A stretch of DNA of 64,000 nt from an uncultured Blautia sp. GTDB taxonomy: Bacteria > Bacillota > Clostridia > Lachnospirales > Lachnospiraceae. Below, piece by piece: positions 52,066 to 60,349 of the stretch. The position numbers were made by a program, and so were the translations under genes. Each line of letters starts with the position of its first letter. Within the stretch, counting starts at the first letter, position 1. The DNA is taken from positions 1 through 64,000 of the forward strand of contig CALBGI010000021.1 of the NCBI GenBank assembly GCA_937893675.1. Direction: 5' to 3'. Under the pieces are notes generated by a model. That model worked only from the letters and a program-made list of their open reading frames with translations. It was not told the DNA's origin and ran no database searches.

Positions 52066-53469
52066 ATGTCCTATGAAGAAGATTATAGAGAACCTTATCG
52101 TGCAAAATGCGTTTGTGGTCGGGGTTACTTACAATTTTACAGGATACATCTGTCAAATGACTGGGGACAGGAAAAAGAGAATGACACGGCTGTTGAGATT
52201 TTCTGTGAAAGTTGTAAGAAAAAATATCATTATGAGAGAAATCACGGAAGCGATTATTTAGTCCCAGATGGATTATCATTTCCAAATCAGATCCCTGAAT
52301 TGAATAGAAAATATTCTTATAACGATAAGGAACAGCTTGTAAAAAAATATGGACGGGAAAGAATAGAGGCTATGGTAGCAGATATGACTGCACCAAAGCA
52401 TCGTTTTATAAAAAATCTGGAAAATGACGATGCAATTAAATTTGCAAATCGCTGGGCGCAGTGGTATAGAAAAAAATCACTGTCACCTATGATTTCATAT
52501 TTACAAAATATTCTGGATCAATATAGTGATTTAGAGAGCAGCATTGAGTGTAAAAAACCATATAATGAAAAGTATCATCAGGAAATGAATGCTTTTTCAA
52601 AGATGGAAATGGAAACAGAGAAGAAGAGTTATAGGCTGTCATTCCAATATGATAAAAAACAGGATGAAGCCGATAAAGAGAGAAGAAGACGGGAGCAGGA
52701 ACGCTACGAAGAAGAACATCGATATGATGATTTTGAGGCAGTTGTTCATTATGATCCGTCATATAAAAGAAATTTTTCCAATCAATACTGGGACAGTTAT
52801 TTTATAAAAGAGTGTACAGATATGCAGCATCTGTCTTTAGATAAGCCGGAATATGGAAAACCAGTAGTAACAATTGCAAAAGAATATGCCTGTGTGTGCC
52901 AGATTTGTGGAAAGGAAGAGAAGATACTTTCATCCAGCATGAAGATATCATATGATGAGGAACGAGGGTATTATCTGGAAAAAAGCTGTAGCTGTCACGG
53001 TGTTTCATCTTTTGAAGCAAAAACAATGGATATATTAGATCAACTGGGAATTACTTATATCCGGGAAAAATCCTTTGATGGCTTGGTTGGAGATTCCGGA
53101 AAGAATCTTCGGTTTGATTTCATATTGTCAAAATCAGTAGACGAAACTGGGAAAGCAATATTTGATCTGGCAATAGAATTACAGGGACCACACCATTATA
53201 AAAAAGGATATTATGATGAGTTCGGTACATACGTAACAGACGATTGTTCGGACAATAAAAGTATAAATGACAGGTTTGAGCGTCAGCTAAAATACGATGA
53301 TAAAAAGAAGAAATATTGTCAGCAGCATGGAATCAGCTTAGAGTGCATTAAATATACGGCATCTAATGATATTGATCGTTTAGAAAAGATGCTTAGAAAT
53401 ATTTTGAAACAGCACGGATATCGGTATTTCGTTGAGAACGAGAAGCATGGTGAACAGATGGTGTACTAG
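52066..53469 (+). CDS. zinc-ribbon, coiled-coil and EDxHD/Vsr-like nuclease protein, role unknown
   Basis: A 467-aa protein without a named full-length family. C15/C17 and C47/C50 form an N-terminal zinc ribbon. The middle is highly charged and probably coiled (about 130-235). A second cysteine set (CVCQIC and SCSCHG) lies around 285-320. The C-terminal domain (about 320-450) has SSFEAKTMDILDQLGI, RFDFILS, AIELQGPHHY and YCQQHGISLECIKY. This matches the EDxHD homing-endonuclease/Vsr-like fold. It has its own promoter and terminator and is AT-rich against its neighbours, like a phage cargo gene. Confidence 0.65.
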   Translation: MSYEEDYREPYRAKCVCGRGYLQFYRIHLSNDWGQEKENDTAVEIFCESCKKKYHYERNHGSDYLVPDGLSFPNQIPELNRKYSYNDKEQLVKKYGRERIEAMVADMTAPKHRFIKNLENDDAIKFANRWAQWYRKKSLSPMISYLQNILDQYSDLESSIECKKPYNEKYHQEMNAFSKMEMETEKKSYRLSFQYDKKQDEADKERRRREQERYEEEHRYDDFEAVVHYDPSYKRNFSNQYWDSYFIKECTDMQHLSLDKPEYGKPVVTIAKEYACVCQICGKEEKILSSSMKISYDEERGYYLEKSCSCHGVSSFEAKTMDILDQLGITYIREKSFDGLVGDSGKNLRFDFILSKSVDETGKAIFDLAIELQGPHHYKKGYYDEFGTYVTDDCSDNKSINDRFERQLKYDDKKKKYCQQHGISLECIKYTASNDIDRLEKMLRNILKQHGYRYFVENEKHGEQMVY

Positions 53470-53536
53470 AGGTGCACTAAAGGTGTACTGACTTTTTATT
53501 TTACAGGTGCTATGATTAAGATGGCAAAAATCGAAG

Positions 53537-53560
53537 GGAGCAGAAATGCTCCTTTTCTTT
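53537..53560 (+). terminator. terminator with GAAA loop
   Basis: GGAGCA-GAAA-TGCTCC hairpin followed by TTTTCTTT. It ends the nuclease transcript. Confidence 0.75.
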
Positions 53561-53569
53561 ATGCCCGGA

Positions 53570-53600
53570 GGCGGTGTCTTTCCAATCCTTTCACACCGCC
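53570..53600 (+). other. intercistronic hairpin, copy 2 of a repeated element
   Basis: GGCGGTGT pairs with ACACCGCC, followed by CGTGTACATAGAAGG just before the HNH ribosome site. Compare the copy at 44776-44798. Confidence 0.6.
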
Positions 53601-53627
53601 CGTGTACATAGAAGGGAGGAATGGCAG

Positions 53628-53981
53628 ATGCCGATGAAACCAAAGAAACCGTGCAGACATCCCGGATGTCCGAAGCTGACAGACGGTCTGTACTGTGAGG
53701 AGCATGAAGCACTGCACCGTGGTGACAGGGCGAGCAGCAGTAAGCGTGGTTACAATAGGCGGTGGCAGAAGGCAAGGGCGAGGTACTTAAAAGCACATCC
53801 TTTGTGCGTGCAGTGCATGAAGGAAGGCAGGGCAGTGACCGCAACCGTTGTCGACCATGTGAAGCCACACCGTGGTGATCCCGTTCTGTTCTGGGACGAG
53901 AAGAACTGGCAGAGCCTGTGCAAGCCCTGTCATGATAAAAAGACATGGAACGAGGATAACAATCCTGAGTATCGGTTCTGA
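53628..53981 (+). CDS. phage HNH endonuclease
   Basis: A 117-aa HNH protein. An N-terminal zinc cluster (CRHPGCPKLTDGLYCEEH) precedes the HNH motif VVDHVKPHRGD, then NWQSLCKPCHDKK. In many long-tailed phages this type stands beside the terminase and is needed for cutting at cos. Here an accessory cassette of about 6.5 kb separates the two. ATG 53628 follows GGGAGG by eight bases. Confidence 0.9.
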   Translation: MPMKPKKPCRHPGCPKLTDGLYCEEHEALHRGDRASSSKRGYNRRWQKARARYLKAHPLCVQCMKEGRAVTATVVDHVKPHRGDPVLFWDEKNWQSLCKPCHDKKTWNEDNNPEYRF

Positions 53982-54037
53982 TGGCAGACCGTGGGGGTAT
54001 CAAAATCTCTACGGAGTGAACCGCTGAAGACCGATGG

Positions 54038-54076
54038 CCCCCTTTGCGTGAATTTTCGCAGAATTAAACAGGGGGG
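54038..54076. other. G+C-rich dyad after HNH, candidate packaging (cos) site
   Basis: CCCCCT (54038-54043) pairs with AGGGGG (54070-54075) around an inner TGCG/CGCA hairpin, directly after the HNH gene and in otherwise non-coding DNA. Position next to the HNH protein suggests a cos-type signal; this is inference only. Confidence 0.35.
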
Positions 54077-54177
54077 ATAGGAAAGGCGGTCAGATATTTT
54101 CGCAAAATGGTCATATTATGTAGAAACGGCGATTTTCTTTTGCCATATTATAAGGAAAATGAGGATTTTTTGGGGTC

Positions 54178-54205
54178 AAAAAGCAGTGCAAAAATGCTGT
54201 TTTTT
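54178..54205 (+). terminator. terminator before the accessory cassette
   Basis: A 9-bp stem (AAAAAGCAG with CTGTTTTTT, one G-U pair) with a 10-base loop and six T. It separates the HNH gene from the methyltransferase cassette. Confidence 0.55.
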
Positions 54206-54241
54206 GGCCTTTTATTGTGCAGGAAAGGAAGTGGGGAGCGG

Positions 54242-54691
54242 ATGACGGACGCACAGGCAAGGCAGATACAGGAAATGCGTATGAAGGGCAGCGGCTATAA
54301 AGCCATCAGTGCAGCCATCGGGCTGTCCCGTGACATTGTAAGGAATTACTGTAAAAAACATAATCTCGCCGGATATGCCGCAGTGGTTTCTAAAAATGTG
54401 AAGCTCATGGCGGATGGCAAAGAAGTCTGCCATTTCTGCGGGAATGCGGTTACGCAGCCGAAGACCGGGAGGCCGAGGCGCTTCTGCTCAGAAAAATGCA
54501 GGAGGGAATGGTGGAAGGCGCACCCGGAGGCAATGAACAAAAGCGAGTCCGCTTCCTATGAGCTGGTCTGCCAGCATTGCGGAAAGACATTCATTTCCTA
54601 CGGGAATAAGAACAGGAAATACTGCAGTAGGGGGTGCTATATCCAGTACAGGTTTTTGAAGGAGGACGAAGATGAGATTCCAATGTTTTAG
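54242..54691 (+). CDS. helix-turn-helix protein with two zinc ribbons
   Basis: A 149-aa protein. An N-terminal Hin-like HTH (ARQIQEMRMKGSGYKAISAAIGLSRDIVRNYCKK) precedes two cysteine clusters: CHFCGNAV...RFCSEKC (about 62-85) and CQHCGKTF...YCSRGC (about 112-137). Such proteins are frequent in phages and mobile elements of gut Clostridia and may regulate transcription. GGGAG precedes ATG 54242. It overlaps the methyltransferase gene by 20 bases. Confidence 0.7.
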   Translation: MTDAQARQIQEMRMKGSGYKAISAAIGLSRDIVRNYCKKHNLAGYAAVVSKNVKLMADGKEVCHFCGNAVTQPKTGRPRRFCSEKCRREWWKAHPEAMNKSESASYELVCQHCGKTFISYGNKNRKYCSRGCYIQYRFLKEDEDEIPMF

Positions 54692-55928
54692 AATTGCCGA
54701 CCTTATCCCGGCGGCGTACAATCCGAGGAAGAAGCTGAAACCCGGCGATAAGGAATATGAAAAGATAAAAAAGTCCATTCAGGAATTCGGCTATGTCGAG
54801 CCGATCATCATCAACGCAGACATGACTATCATCGGCGGACACCAGAGGGCGACCGTGCTTTCTGATCTTGGGTATGATGAGGTGGAATGTATCGTTGTCG
54901 ATATTGACAAGACGAAAGAGAAGGCGCTGAATGTCGCGCTGAATAAGATTACGGGCGAGTGGAACAAGGAACTGCTGGCGGACCTTATCAAAGATCTGGA
55001 GAATTCGGATTTTGATGTGGCGGTGACTGGCTTCGAGCCGCCGGAGATCGAGCAGCTTTTCAATTCCGTCCATGACAAAAAGGTTAAGGAAGATGATTTC
55101 GATGTGGAAGCGGAACTGAAGAAACCCGTTATGGCGAAGTCCGGGGACGTGTGGCTCTTGGGGAAGCACCGTGTCGTGTGCGGCGATTCCATCCTGCCGG
55201 AAACCTACGATGTGCTGATGGACGGACGGAAAGCGAATCTCGTCCTGACTGATCCGCCCTACAATGTAAATGTGGAGGAAACTGCCGGGAAGATCAAGAA
55301 TGACAATATGGCGGATGCAGACTTTTACCAGTTCCTTTTTGCTGCTTTCGTCAACATGGAGCAGTCGATGGAGCAGGACGCTTCCATTTATGTATTCCAT
55401 GCCGACACAGAGGGGCTGAACTTCCGCAGGGCGTTTAAGGAAGCGGGTTTCTACCTGTCCGGGTGCTGCATCTGGAAAAAGAACGCACTGGTGCTTGGGC
55501 GCAGCCCGTACCAGTGGCAGCACGAGCCGTGCCTGTTCGGATGGAAGAAAGGCGGGAAGCACCAGTGGTACTCAGATCGGAAGCAGACTACGATCTGGGA
55601 ATACGACCGTCCGAAGGCGAGCAAAGACCATCCGACCATGAAGCCTGTGGCGCTGATGTCCTATCCGATCCAGAATTCCTGCATGAGCAACTGCATCGTG
55701 CTTGATCCGTTCCTCGGCTCCGGCTCCACGCTGATCGCCTGTGAGCAGACCAACCGCATCTGCTACGGCATAGAGCTGGATGAGAAATTCGTGGACGTCA
55801 TCGTCAACCGCTACATTGAGCAGAAAGGCTCGGCGGGGGATGTGTTCCTCATCAGGGACGGCGAAAAAATTTCATACGGCGATTTTAACAGGGGAGGTAG
55901 CTGCCATGAGGCGGATGACCTTCCTTGA
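54672..55928 (+). CDS. ParB-domain/DNA methyltransferase fusion
   Basis: A 418-aa protein. A ParB/Srx-like N-terminal domain (about 1-115, IPAAYNPRKK, FGYVEPIIINADMTIIGGHQRA) precedes a beta-class amino-methyltransferase. The catalytic DPPYNV is near residue 196 and the SAM-binding motif DPFLGSGST near residue 340. It modifies adenine N6 or cytosine N4. This fusion is widespread in phages, usually as an orphan enzyme without a nuclease. GGAGGACGAAG precedes the ATG. Confidence 0.92.
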   Translation: MRFQCFRIADLIPAAYNPRKKLKPGDKEYEKIKKSIQEFGYVEPIIINADMTIIGGHQRATVLSDLGYDEVECIVVDIDKTKEKALNVALNKITGEWNKELLADLIKDLENSDFDVAVTGFEPPEIEQLFNSVHDKKVKEDDFDVEAELKKPVMAKSGDVWLLGKHRVVCGDSILPETYDVLMDGRKANLVLTDPPYNVNVEETAGKIKNDNMADADFYQFLFAAFVNMEQSMEQDASIYVFHADTEGLNFRRAFKEAGFYLSGCCIWKKNALVLGRSPYQWQHEPCLFGWKKGGKHQWYSDRKQTTIWEYDRPKASKDHPTMKPVALMSYPIQNSCMSNCIVLDPFLGSGSTLIACEQTNRICYGIELDEKFVDVIVNRYIEQKGSAGDVFLIRDGEKISYGDFNRGGSCHEADDLP

Positions 55929-57201
55929 TTTATGTTCCGGCATCGGCGGTTTCCGGCTCGGCCTTGAGAGGGCGGGGCATAAATGCATCGGCTATTGTGA
56001 ATATGATAAATTTGCGAGGGCTTCCTATGAAGCCATGTATGACACGGAAGGAGAGTGGAAAGCGGATGACGTCACAAAACTTAAGAGCAAAGATGTCCCC
56101 TATGCGGACATCTGGTGTTTCGGCTTCCCCTGCCAAGACATCTCCGTTGCCGGGAAACAAAGGGGACTGGTCGGAAAAAGAAGTGGAATATATTACAACA
56201 TTATTGACCTCATCAAAGGCAAAGAAGAAAGTGATAAGCCCGCATACCTACTTGTTGAAAACGTTAAGAACCTGTTATCGATTAACGCAGGATTCGATTT
56301 TGCCTCCGTTCTCTCTGAAATGGACCAAGCAGGGTATGACTGTCGGTGGCAGGTGCTTAATTCCAAAAATTTCGGAGTCCCGCAAAACCGGGAGCGCGTG
56401 TTCATTATCGCAAATCTTAGAAGCAGAGGCAGACGAGAAATATTACCTCTCTGCGGAGAAAACGCAGCAGCTCTTAAGCAGCTTATAGGCGGGATGCAAG
56501 GATACCGTGTTTATGGAACGGATGGTATCTCTACAACCCTTGTCGGGAACGCCGGGGGCATCGGGGTGAAGACGGGATTATATTTTATCGACCAGTCCAA
56601 TACAGCGCCGAAGATTACGGATACTGCCAGATGCCTGACGGCAAGGTATAATGCCGGGATCATTAACCATGCCGCTGCGAATTCAGCGGTCTTGGAAGTG
56701 CGTCCGGTGCTGACGCCGGAGCGCATGGAGAAAAGACAGAACGGCAGGAGAATGAAGGAAGACGGGGAGCCGATGTTTACCCTGACCTCTCAGGACAGGC
56801 ACGGCGTTTATATCTGTGAAAAAACAGATGATCCGGACAACTCCGGCGTGAAAGTTAAGAATGCGACAAAGGCAGGTTATGAGGAAGCGCATATCGGTGA
56901 CGGAATCAATCTTGCTTACCCGGAAAGCAGTACAAGACGAGGCAGGGTTGGGAAAGGCTGCTCGCAGACGCTGGATTGTTCCGGGCAGATGGGGACGCTG
57001 ATGAAAGGCGGCAGAATCCGGCGTCTTACGCCGAGGGAGTGTTTCCGGCTGCAGGGCTTCCCAGATGAATTATACGAGAAAGCGGCGGCGGTTAATTCGG
57101 ATGCCCAACTGTATAAACAGGCGGGAAATGCAGTAACGGCAATGGTGGCATACGCTGTCGCAATGTCCCTGCCGGAATCACGGGAGCCGGATATTTTCTG
57201 A
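55906..57201 (+). CDS. orphan DNA (cytosine-5) methyltransferase
   Basis: A 431-aa m5C enzyme. Motif I DLCSGIGGFRLG near residue 5, catalytic GFPCQDISVAG near 72-82, ENVKN, FGVPQNRERV near 152 and QAGNAVTAMV near 410. A long recognition region lies between about 190 and 365. No restriction partner is beside it, so it probably protects phage DNA from host restriction. ATG 55906 follows GGGGAGGTAG and overlaps the previous gene by 23 bases. Confidence 0.93.
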   Translation: MRRMTFLDLCSGIGGFRLGLERAGHKCIGYCEYDKFARASYEAMYDTEGEWKADDVTKLKSKDVPYADIWCFGFPCQDISVAGKQRGLVGKRSGIYYNIIDLIKGKEESDKPAYLLVENVKNLLSINAGFDFASVLSEMDQAGYDCRWQVLNSKNFGVPQNRERVFIIANLRSRGRREILPLCGENAAALKQLIGGMQGYRVYGTDGISTTLVGNAGGIGVKTGLYFIDQSNTAPKITDTARCLTARYNAGIINHAAANSAVLEVRPVLTPERMEKRQNGRRMKEDGEPMFTLTSQDRHGVYICEKTDDPDNSGVKVKNATKAGYEEAHIGDGINLAYPESSTRRGRVGKGCSQTLDCSGQMGTLMKGGRIRRLTPRECFRLQGFPDELYEKAAAVNSDAQLYKQAGNAVTAMVAYAVAMSLPESREPDIF

Positions 57202-57282
57202 TAATATCCGAAGTATTCGCTTGACTATTTGGGGTTTTAGAGTGATTAATGTTACTACCAAAAAACAAGGAGGACAGCGAAT

Positions 57283-58161
57283 ATGAAGAAAATTATGACA
57301 AACGCTGAAAGCAGAAAAAATGTAGTGAAGGCACTCGCAGAGCATCTTGGGGAGACGGCAGTCTACGTCGGCCCGCCATCCTTCGCATATCAGGTCGGGA
57401 ACATTACGGTAGACCGGGAGGGAAAAATCATCCTTGAGGATGAGAGCCGGACAGAGGAGGTTATGACGGTGCTTACGGAATGCGGTTTCTTGGGAAACAG
57501 CGGGGAAGAAGAAACTTCTTACACGGGCATCCGGATTCCGGTCGGGGACATGGGAGCGCAGGGGATCATCAACCTTTTGAATATGCTCCACGCAAAGCAG
57601 TACCTGATCAACAAGGCAATCGGACAGGAAGGATTTTCGGTCAGCGACAGCCTGATCACGGATCTGGAAGCCGGGGAATTTCAGGAAGCCGGGGAAGTGA
57701 TCGCCTTCATCGGAAACCATGAGGGCAGCAATGCCGGATTCGCTTTTCTGGAGGACACCATTCTTTTCACGGGCTTCCCTTACACCGAAGAGCCGACAGC
57801 AGTGAAGGCTTACACAGCGCTTGCTTCCAAGATGGTGCAGTCGGCAGGAATGCAGAAGCGGATCAGCCCGAAGCCGACCGTTGAGGAAAATGAAAAATAC
57901 TACATGAGGTCTTGGATGGTAAGGATCGGGCTCGGCGGTAAAGATACAAAGGAAGAGAGGGCGTTCCTTCTTAACAGACTGAAGGGGCATACGGCTTTCA
58001 GGACTCCGGCTGACGAGGAAAAATGGAAAGCAAACCGCAAGGCGGCAAGGGCGGCTGCAAAGGAAGCGGCAGGAGAAACTGCAGAAGAGACAACCGCAGA
58101 AGAAACTACGGAGGCGGCAGCGGAGGAAACAGCAGAGGAGGGAACGGAATGTTCGGAGTAA
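57283..58161 (+). CDS. phage/ICE 'virulence-related'-type protein with shared C-terminal module
   Basis: A 292-aa cytosolic protein of a type sometimes named virulence-related protein in gut Firmicute elements; no function known. Residues 1-60 and 80-190 form two globular parts. Residues 195-240 form a module (SPKP...NEKYYMR.W..R.G..G) shared without gaps with the amidoligase two genes down. The tail after 250 is a Glu/Ala/Thr-rich low-complexity stretch. AAGGAGG precedes the ATG. Confidence 0.6.
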   Translation: MKKIMTNAESRKNVVKALAEHLGETAVYVGPPSFAYQVGNITVDREGKIILEDESRTEEVMTVLTECGFLGNSGEEETSYTGIRIPVGDMGAQGIINLLNMLHAKQYLINKAIGQEGFSVSDSLITDLEAGEFQEAGEVIAFIGNHEGSNAGFAFLEDTILFTGFPYTEEPTAVKAYTALASKMVQSAGMQKRISPKPTVEENEKYYMRSWMVRIGLGGKDTKEERAFLLNRLKGHTAFRTPADEEKWKANRKAARAAAKEAAGETAEETTAEETTEAAAEETAEEGTECSE

Positions 58162-58379
58162 GCAGGAAAATGCTGGAACAGCTTAAGAACGAGTATCCGC
58201 AGGGGACGAAGGTACGGCTCATCCGTTTGGATGATCCGTACCACAAAATCCCGCAGGGGACAATCGGGACGGTGGAATTTGTGGATGATGCGGGGCAGAT
58301 ACACACCCGGTGGAACGGACACGGCTCCCTGCCGCTGATTTACGGCGGAGATGAGTGGGAGAAGGTGAGCAAATCATAA
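58149..58379 (+). CDS. DUF4314 protein
   Basis: A 76-aa beta-rich protein with the DUF4314 pattern (YPQGTKVRLIRLDDPYHKIPQGTIGTVEFVDD, then HTRWNGHGSLPLIYG). It is a small SH3-like fold common in phages and conjugative elements next to amidoligases. It overlaps the previous gene by 13 bases; GGAGGG lies inside that gene. Function unknown. Confidence 0.75.
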   Translation: MFGVSRKMLEQLKNEYPQGTKVRLIRLDDPYHKIPQGTIGTVEFVDDAGQIHTRWNGHGSLPLIYGGDEWEKVSKS

Positions 58380-58401
58380 ATAATCTGCACAGTTTCCGGC
58401 A

Positions 58402-58496
58402 GGAATGTTTGTGCAGATTATGGAGAGAAATGACTGGATAATTATCCGATTCAGAGCGAATATGTACCTACCGAAAGGGAAAACAAAAAACGGAGG
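58402..58496 (+). repeat. duplicated leader, copy A (before the amidoligase)
   Basis: About 95 bp that recur, with about 85% identity by eye, at 60244-60341. The 3' half (from AGAGCGAATATGTACC to AAAACAAA) is identical and ends in the CGGAGG ribosome site. Copy A also holds the palindrome GGATAATTATCC (58436-58447). Its left flank forms an 11-bp inverted repeat (TAATCTGCACA, 58381-58391, with TGTGCAGATTA, 58410-58420). Confidence 0.8.
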
Positions 58497-58504
58497 TACA
58501 TAGC

Positions 58505-59452
58505 ATGAACGAAAAAATAAAGGGACAGATCAACAGAATGAAGGAGCAGACCATCGGAGTCGAGGTCGAGATGAACAGCATTACACGGGAGAAAGCAGCA
58601 AGGATCACGGCAAAGTTCTTCGGGACGGGAAGATACGAAAATACGGCAGGGAGAAACGGATACTGCACATGGTCGGCTTGGGACGGTCAGGGCAGGGAAT
58701 GGAAATTCCAGAGGGATGTCAGCATCCACGGGGCGGATTCGGAAAAATGCGAGATGGTGACGCCGATCCTTACCTACGCCGATATGGAGATGCTTCAGGA
58801 AGTGATCAGACAGCTCAGACACGCCGGAGCAAAGAGCGATGCGGGAAGGGGCTGCGGAGTCCACATCCACATCGGTGCAAACGGACACACACCGCAGAGC
58901 ATGAGAAACCTCGCCAACATCATGGCAAGCCATGAAACCCTGATTGCGGATGCACTGGCCCTCGACCGAGGAAGAATGAACATGTATTGCCGGACAGTCA
59001 ACCCGGAGTTCATTGAGGAAATAAATAAAAGGAAGCCTGCGGCGATGTCGGAATTGGCGGATATTTGGTACAGGAGCAACGGTGCAGACTGCGGAAGGAG
59101 CCGCCACTACAATGAGAGCCGTTACCATATGCTGAACTACCATGCTACTTTTACCAAAGGGACCATCGAATTCAGATTATTCCAGTTTGATGAGCCGAGC
59201 GGGGAAAGAAAGGGCGGGCTTCACGCCGGACAGCTTAAAAGCTACATCCAGCTCTGCCTCGCACTCAGCCAGATGGCGAAGGAGGTCAGCAAGGCAAGCC
59301 CGAAACCGCAGCAGAATGAAAATCCGAAATACGCAATGAGGACTTGGCTCCTGAGATTGGGATTTATCGGGGATGAATTTAAAACAGCAAGAGAAATCCT
59401 TACAAAACGGCTTGCAGGAGATACCGCCTTCAGAAGCGGAAGAGCCGCTTGA
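58505..59452 (+). CDS. phage amidoligase (ATP-grasp/GCS-like COOH-NH2 ligase)
   Basis: A 315-aa enzyme of the putative amidoligase family. GVEVEM (18-23), EMVTPIL (83-89), GCGVHIHIG (116-124) and TIEFRLF (220-226) supply the metal- and ATP-binding Glu/His residues of the glutamate-cysteine-ligase-like fold. It should form an amide between a carboxylate and an amine; the substrates are unknown. The neighbouring gamma-glutamylcyclotransferase suggests gamma-glutamyl chemistry. Residues 265-310 match the C-terminal module of the 57283 protein. The ribosome site is CGGAGG. Confidence 0.88.
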   Translation: MNEKIKGQINRMKEQTIGVEVEMNSITREKAARITAKFFGTGRYENTAGRNGYCTWSAWDGQGREWKFQRDVSIHGADSEKCEMVTPILTYADMEMLQEVIRQLRHAGAKSDAGRGCGVHIHIGANGHTPQSMRNLANIMASHETLIADALALDRGRMNMYCRTVNPEFIEEINKRKPAAMSELADIWYRSNGADCGRSRHYNESRYHMLNYHATFTKGTIEFRLFQFDEPSGERKGGLHAGQLKSYIQLCLALSQMAKEVSKASPKPQQNENPKYAMRTWLLRLGFIGDEFKTAREILTKRLAGDTAFRSGRAA

Positions 59453-59477
59453 AGGACACGCAGGGATTAGCCTCCTG

Positions 59478-59533
59478 CCACCTTAACCTTGACCGCATCA
59501 GCGGTCTTAAGGTGGTAGAAGGGTACTCCCTTC
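59478..59533 (+). promoter_or_regulatory. tandem hairpins before the GGCT gene
   Basis: First hairpin: CCACCTTAA/TTAAGGTGG, with an inner GACCGC-ATCA-GCGGTC stem and a four-base bulge (59478-59515). Second: GAAGGG-TACT-CCCTTC (59518-59533), directly before the ribosome site. They may set translation of the next gene or mark RNA processing. Confidence 0.6.
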
Positions 59534-59552
59534 GGAAAGGATGGAAACTGAT

Positions 59553-60023
59553 ATGAAAAAAAGATATTATATCGCCTACGGCAGCAATTTGAATGTGAAG
59601 CAGATGCTGCTGAGATGCCCTATGGCACAGATCATCGGGACATCGGTAATTTCGGACTATGAACTTCTTTTTAAAGGGAGCAAAACGGGAGCCTATCTTA
59701 CCATTGAAAAGAAAACGGGCGGGAGCGTCCCGGTGGCGATATGGGAAACCACGGATGCAGACGAGGCGGCGCTTGACCGTTATGAAGGCTGCCCTGTATT
59801 TTACTACAAAGCGGAGATGGAGCTTTCCGTGACGGGAATCCGGACAGGGAAAATCAGAAAACGGAAAGGGTACATCTATATTATGCACGAGGAGAGGGAT
59901 GCAGGAATACCGAGCAGCCATTATATTTCCACCTGTGCCGCCGGATACCGATTCTTCGGCTTTGACGAAAAATATCTGCAGGAAGCCCTGAAGAGGAGTC
60001 AGGAGGAAAGCCATGAAAAATAG
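59553..60023 (+). CDS. gamma-glutamylcyclotransferase-like (AIG2/GGCT) protein
   Basis: A 156-aa protein with the GGCT fold. The substrate loop YGSNLN is at residues 8-13, and the catalytic glutamate is expected in DRYEGCP near residue 76. Enzymes of this fold release gamma-glutamyl groups as pyroglutamate. Together with the amidoligase it could make and trim a gamma-glutamyl-type link. The start MKKRYYIAYGSN at 59553 matches the family; an ATG four codons earlier lies on the ribosome site. Confidence 0.85.
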   Translation: MKKRYYIAYGSNLNVKQMLLRCPMAQIIGTSVISDYELLFKGSKTGAYLTIEKKTGGSVPVAIWETTDADEAALDRYEGCPVFYYKAEMELSVTGIRTGKIRKRKGYIYIMHEERDAGIPSSHYISTCAAGYRFFGFDEKYLQEALKRSQEESHEK

Positions 60024-60216
60024 GATTCTGACGATGAAAAAATGTCCACGGTGCGGAAAGACATACTGCGGTGTGCCTGCCGTTTCCAGAGCGGACGGGA
60101 AGACTGCCATCTGCCCGGACTGTGGGACAAGGGAAGCGCTTGAGAGCATTGGCGTGGAAACCGCCGAACAGGAGAAAATTCTGGAGACGATACACCGTTA
60201 CAGCAGGGGGCATTGA
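60013..60216 (+). CDS. double zinc-ribbon protein
   Basis: A 67-aa protein with CPRCGKTYC near residue 11 and CPDCG near residue 34, separated by VPAVSRADGKT. This small rubredoxin-like ribbon is common beside amidoligase genes in gut phages. It overlaps the GGCT gene by 11 bases; AGGAGG precedes the ATG. Function unknown. Confidence 0.7.
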   Translation: MKNRILTMKKCPRCGKTYCGVPAVSRADGKTAICPDCGTREALESIGVETAEQEKILETIHRYSRGH

Positions 60217-60243
60217 CTACGGTAAAACACACAATTTTGCGGC

Positions 60244-60341
60244 GGAATCTTTGTGCAGATTATGGGAAGAAATCACTGGATATATTCTCCGTTTAGAGCG
60301 AATATGTACCTACCGAAAGGGAAAACAAAGAAAAACGGAGG
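60244..60341 (+). repeat. duplicated leader, copy B
   Basis: Second copy of the element at 58402-58496, with a 3-base insertion in the A tract and GGATATATTCTCC in place of the perfect palindrome. It ends in the CGGAGG site of the 60350 gene. Confidence 0.8.
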
Positions 60342-60349
60342 AAACAGAC

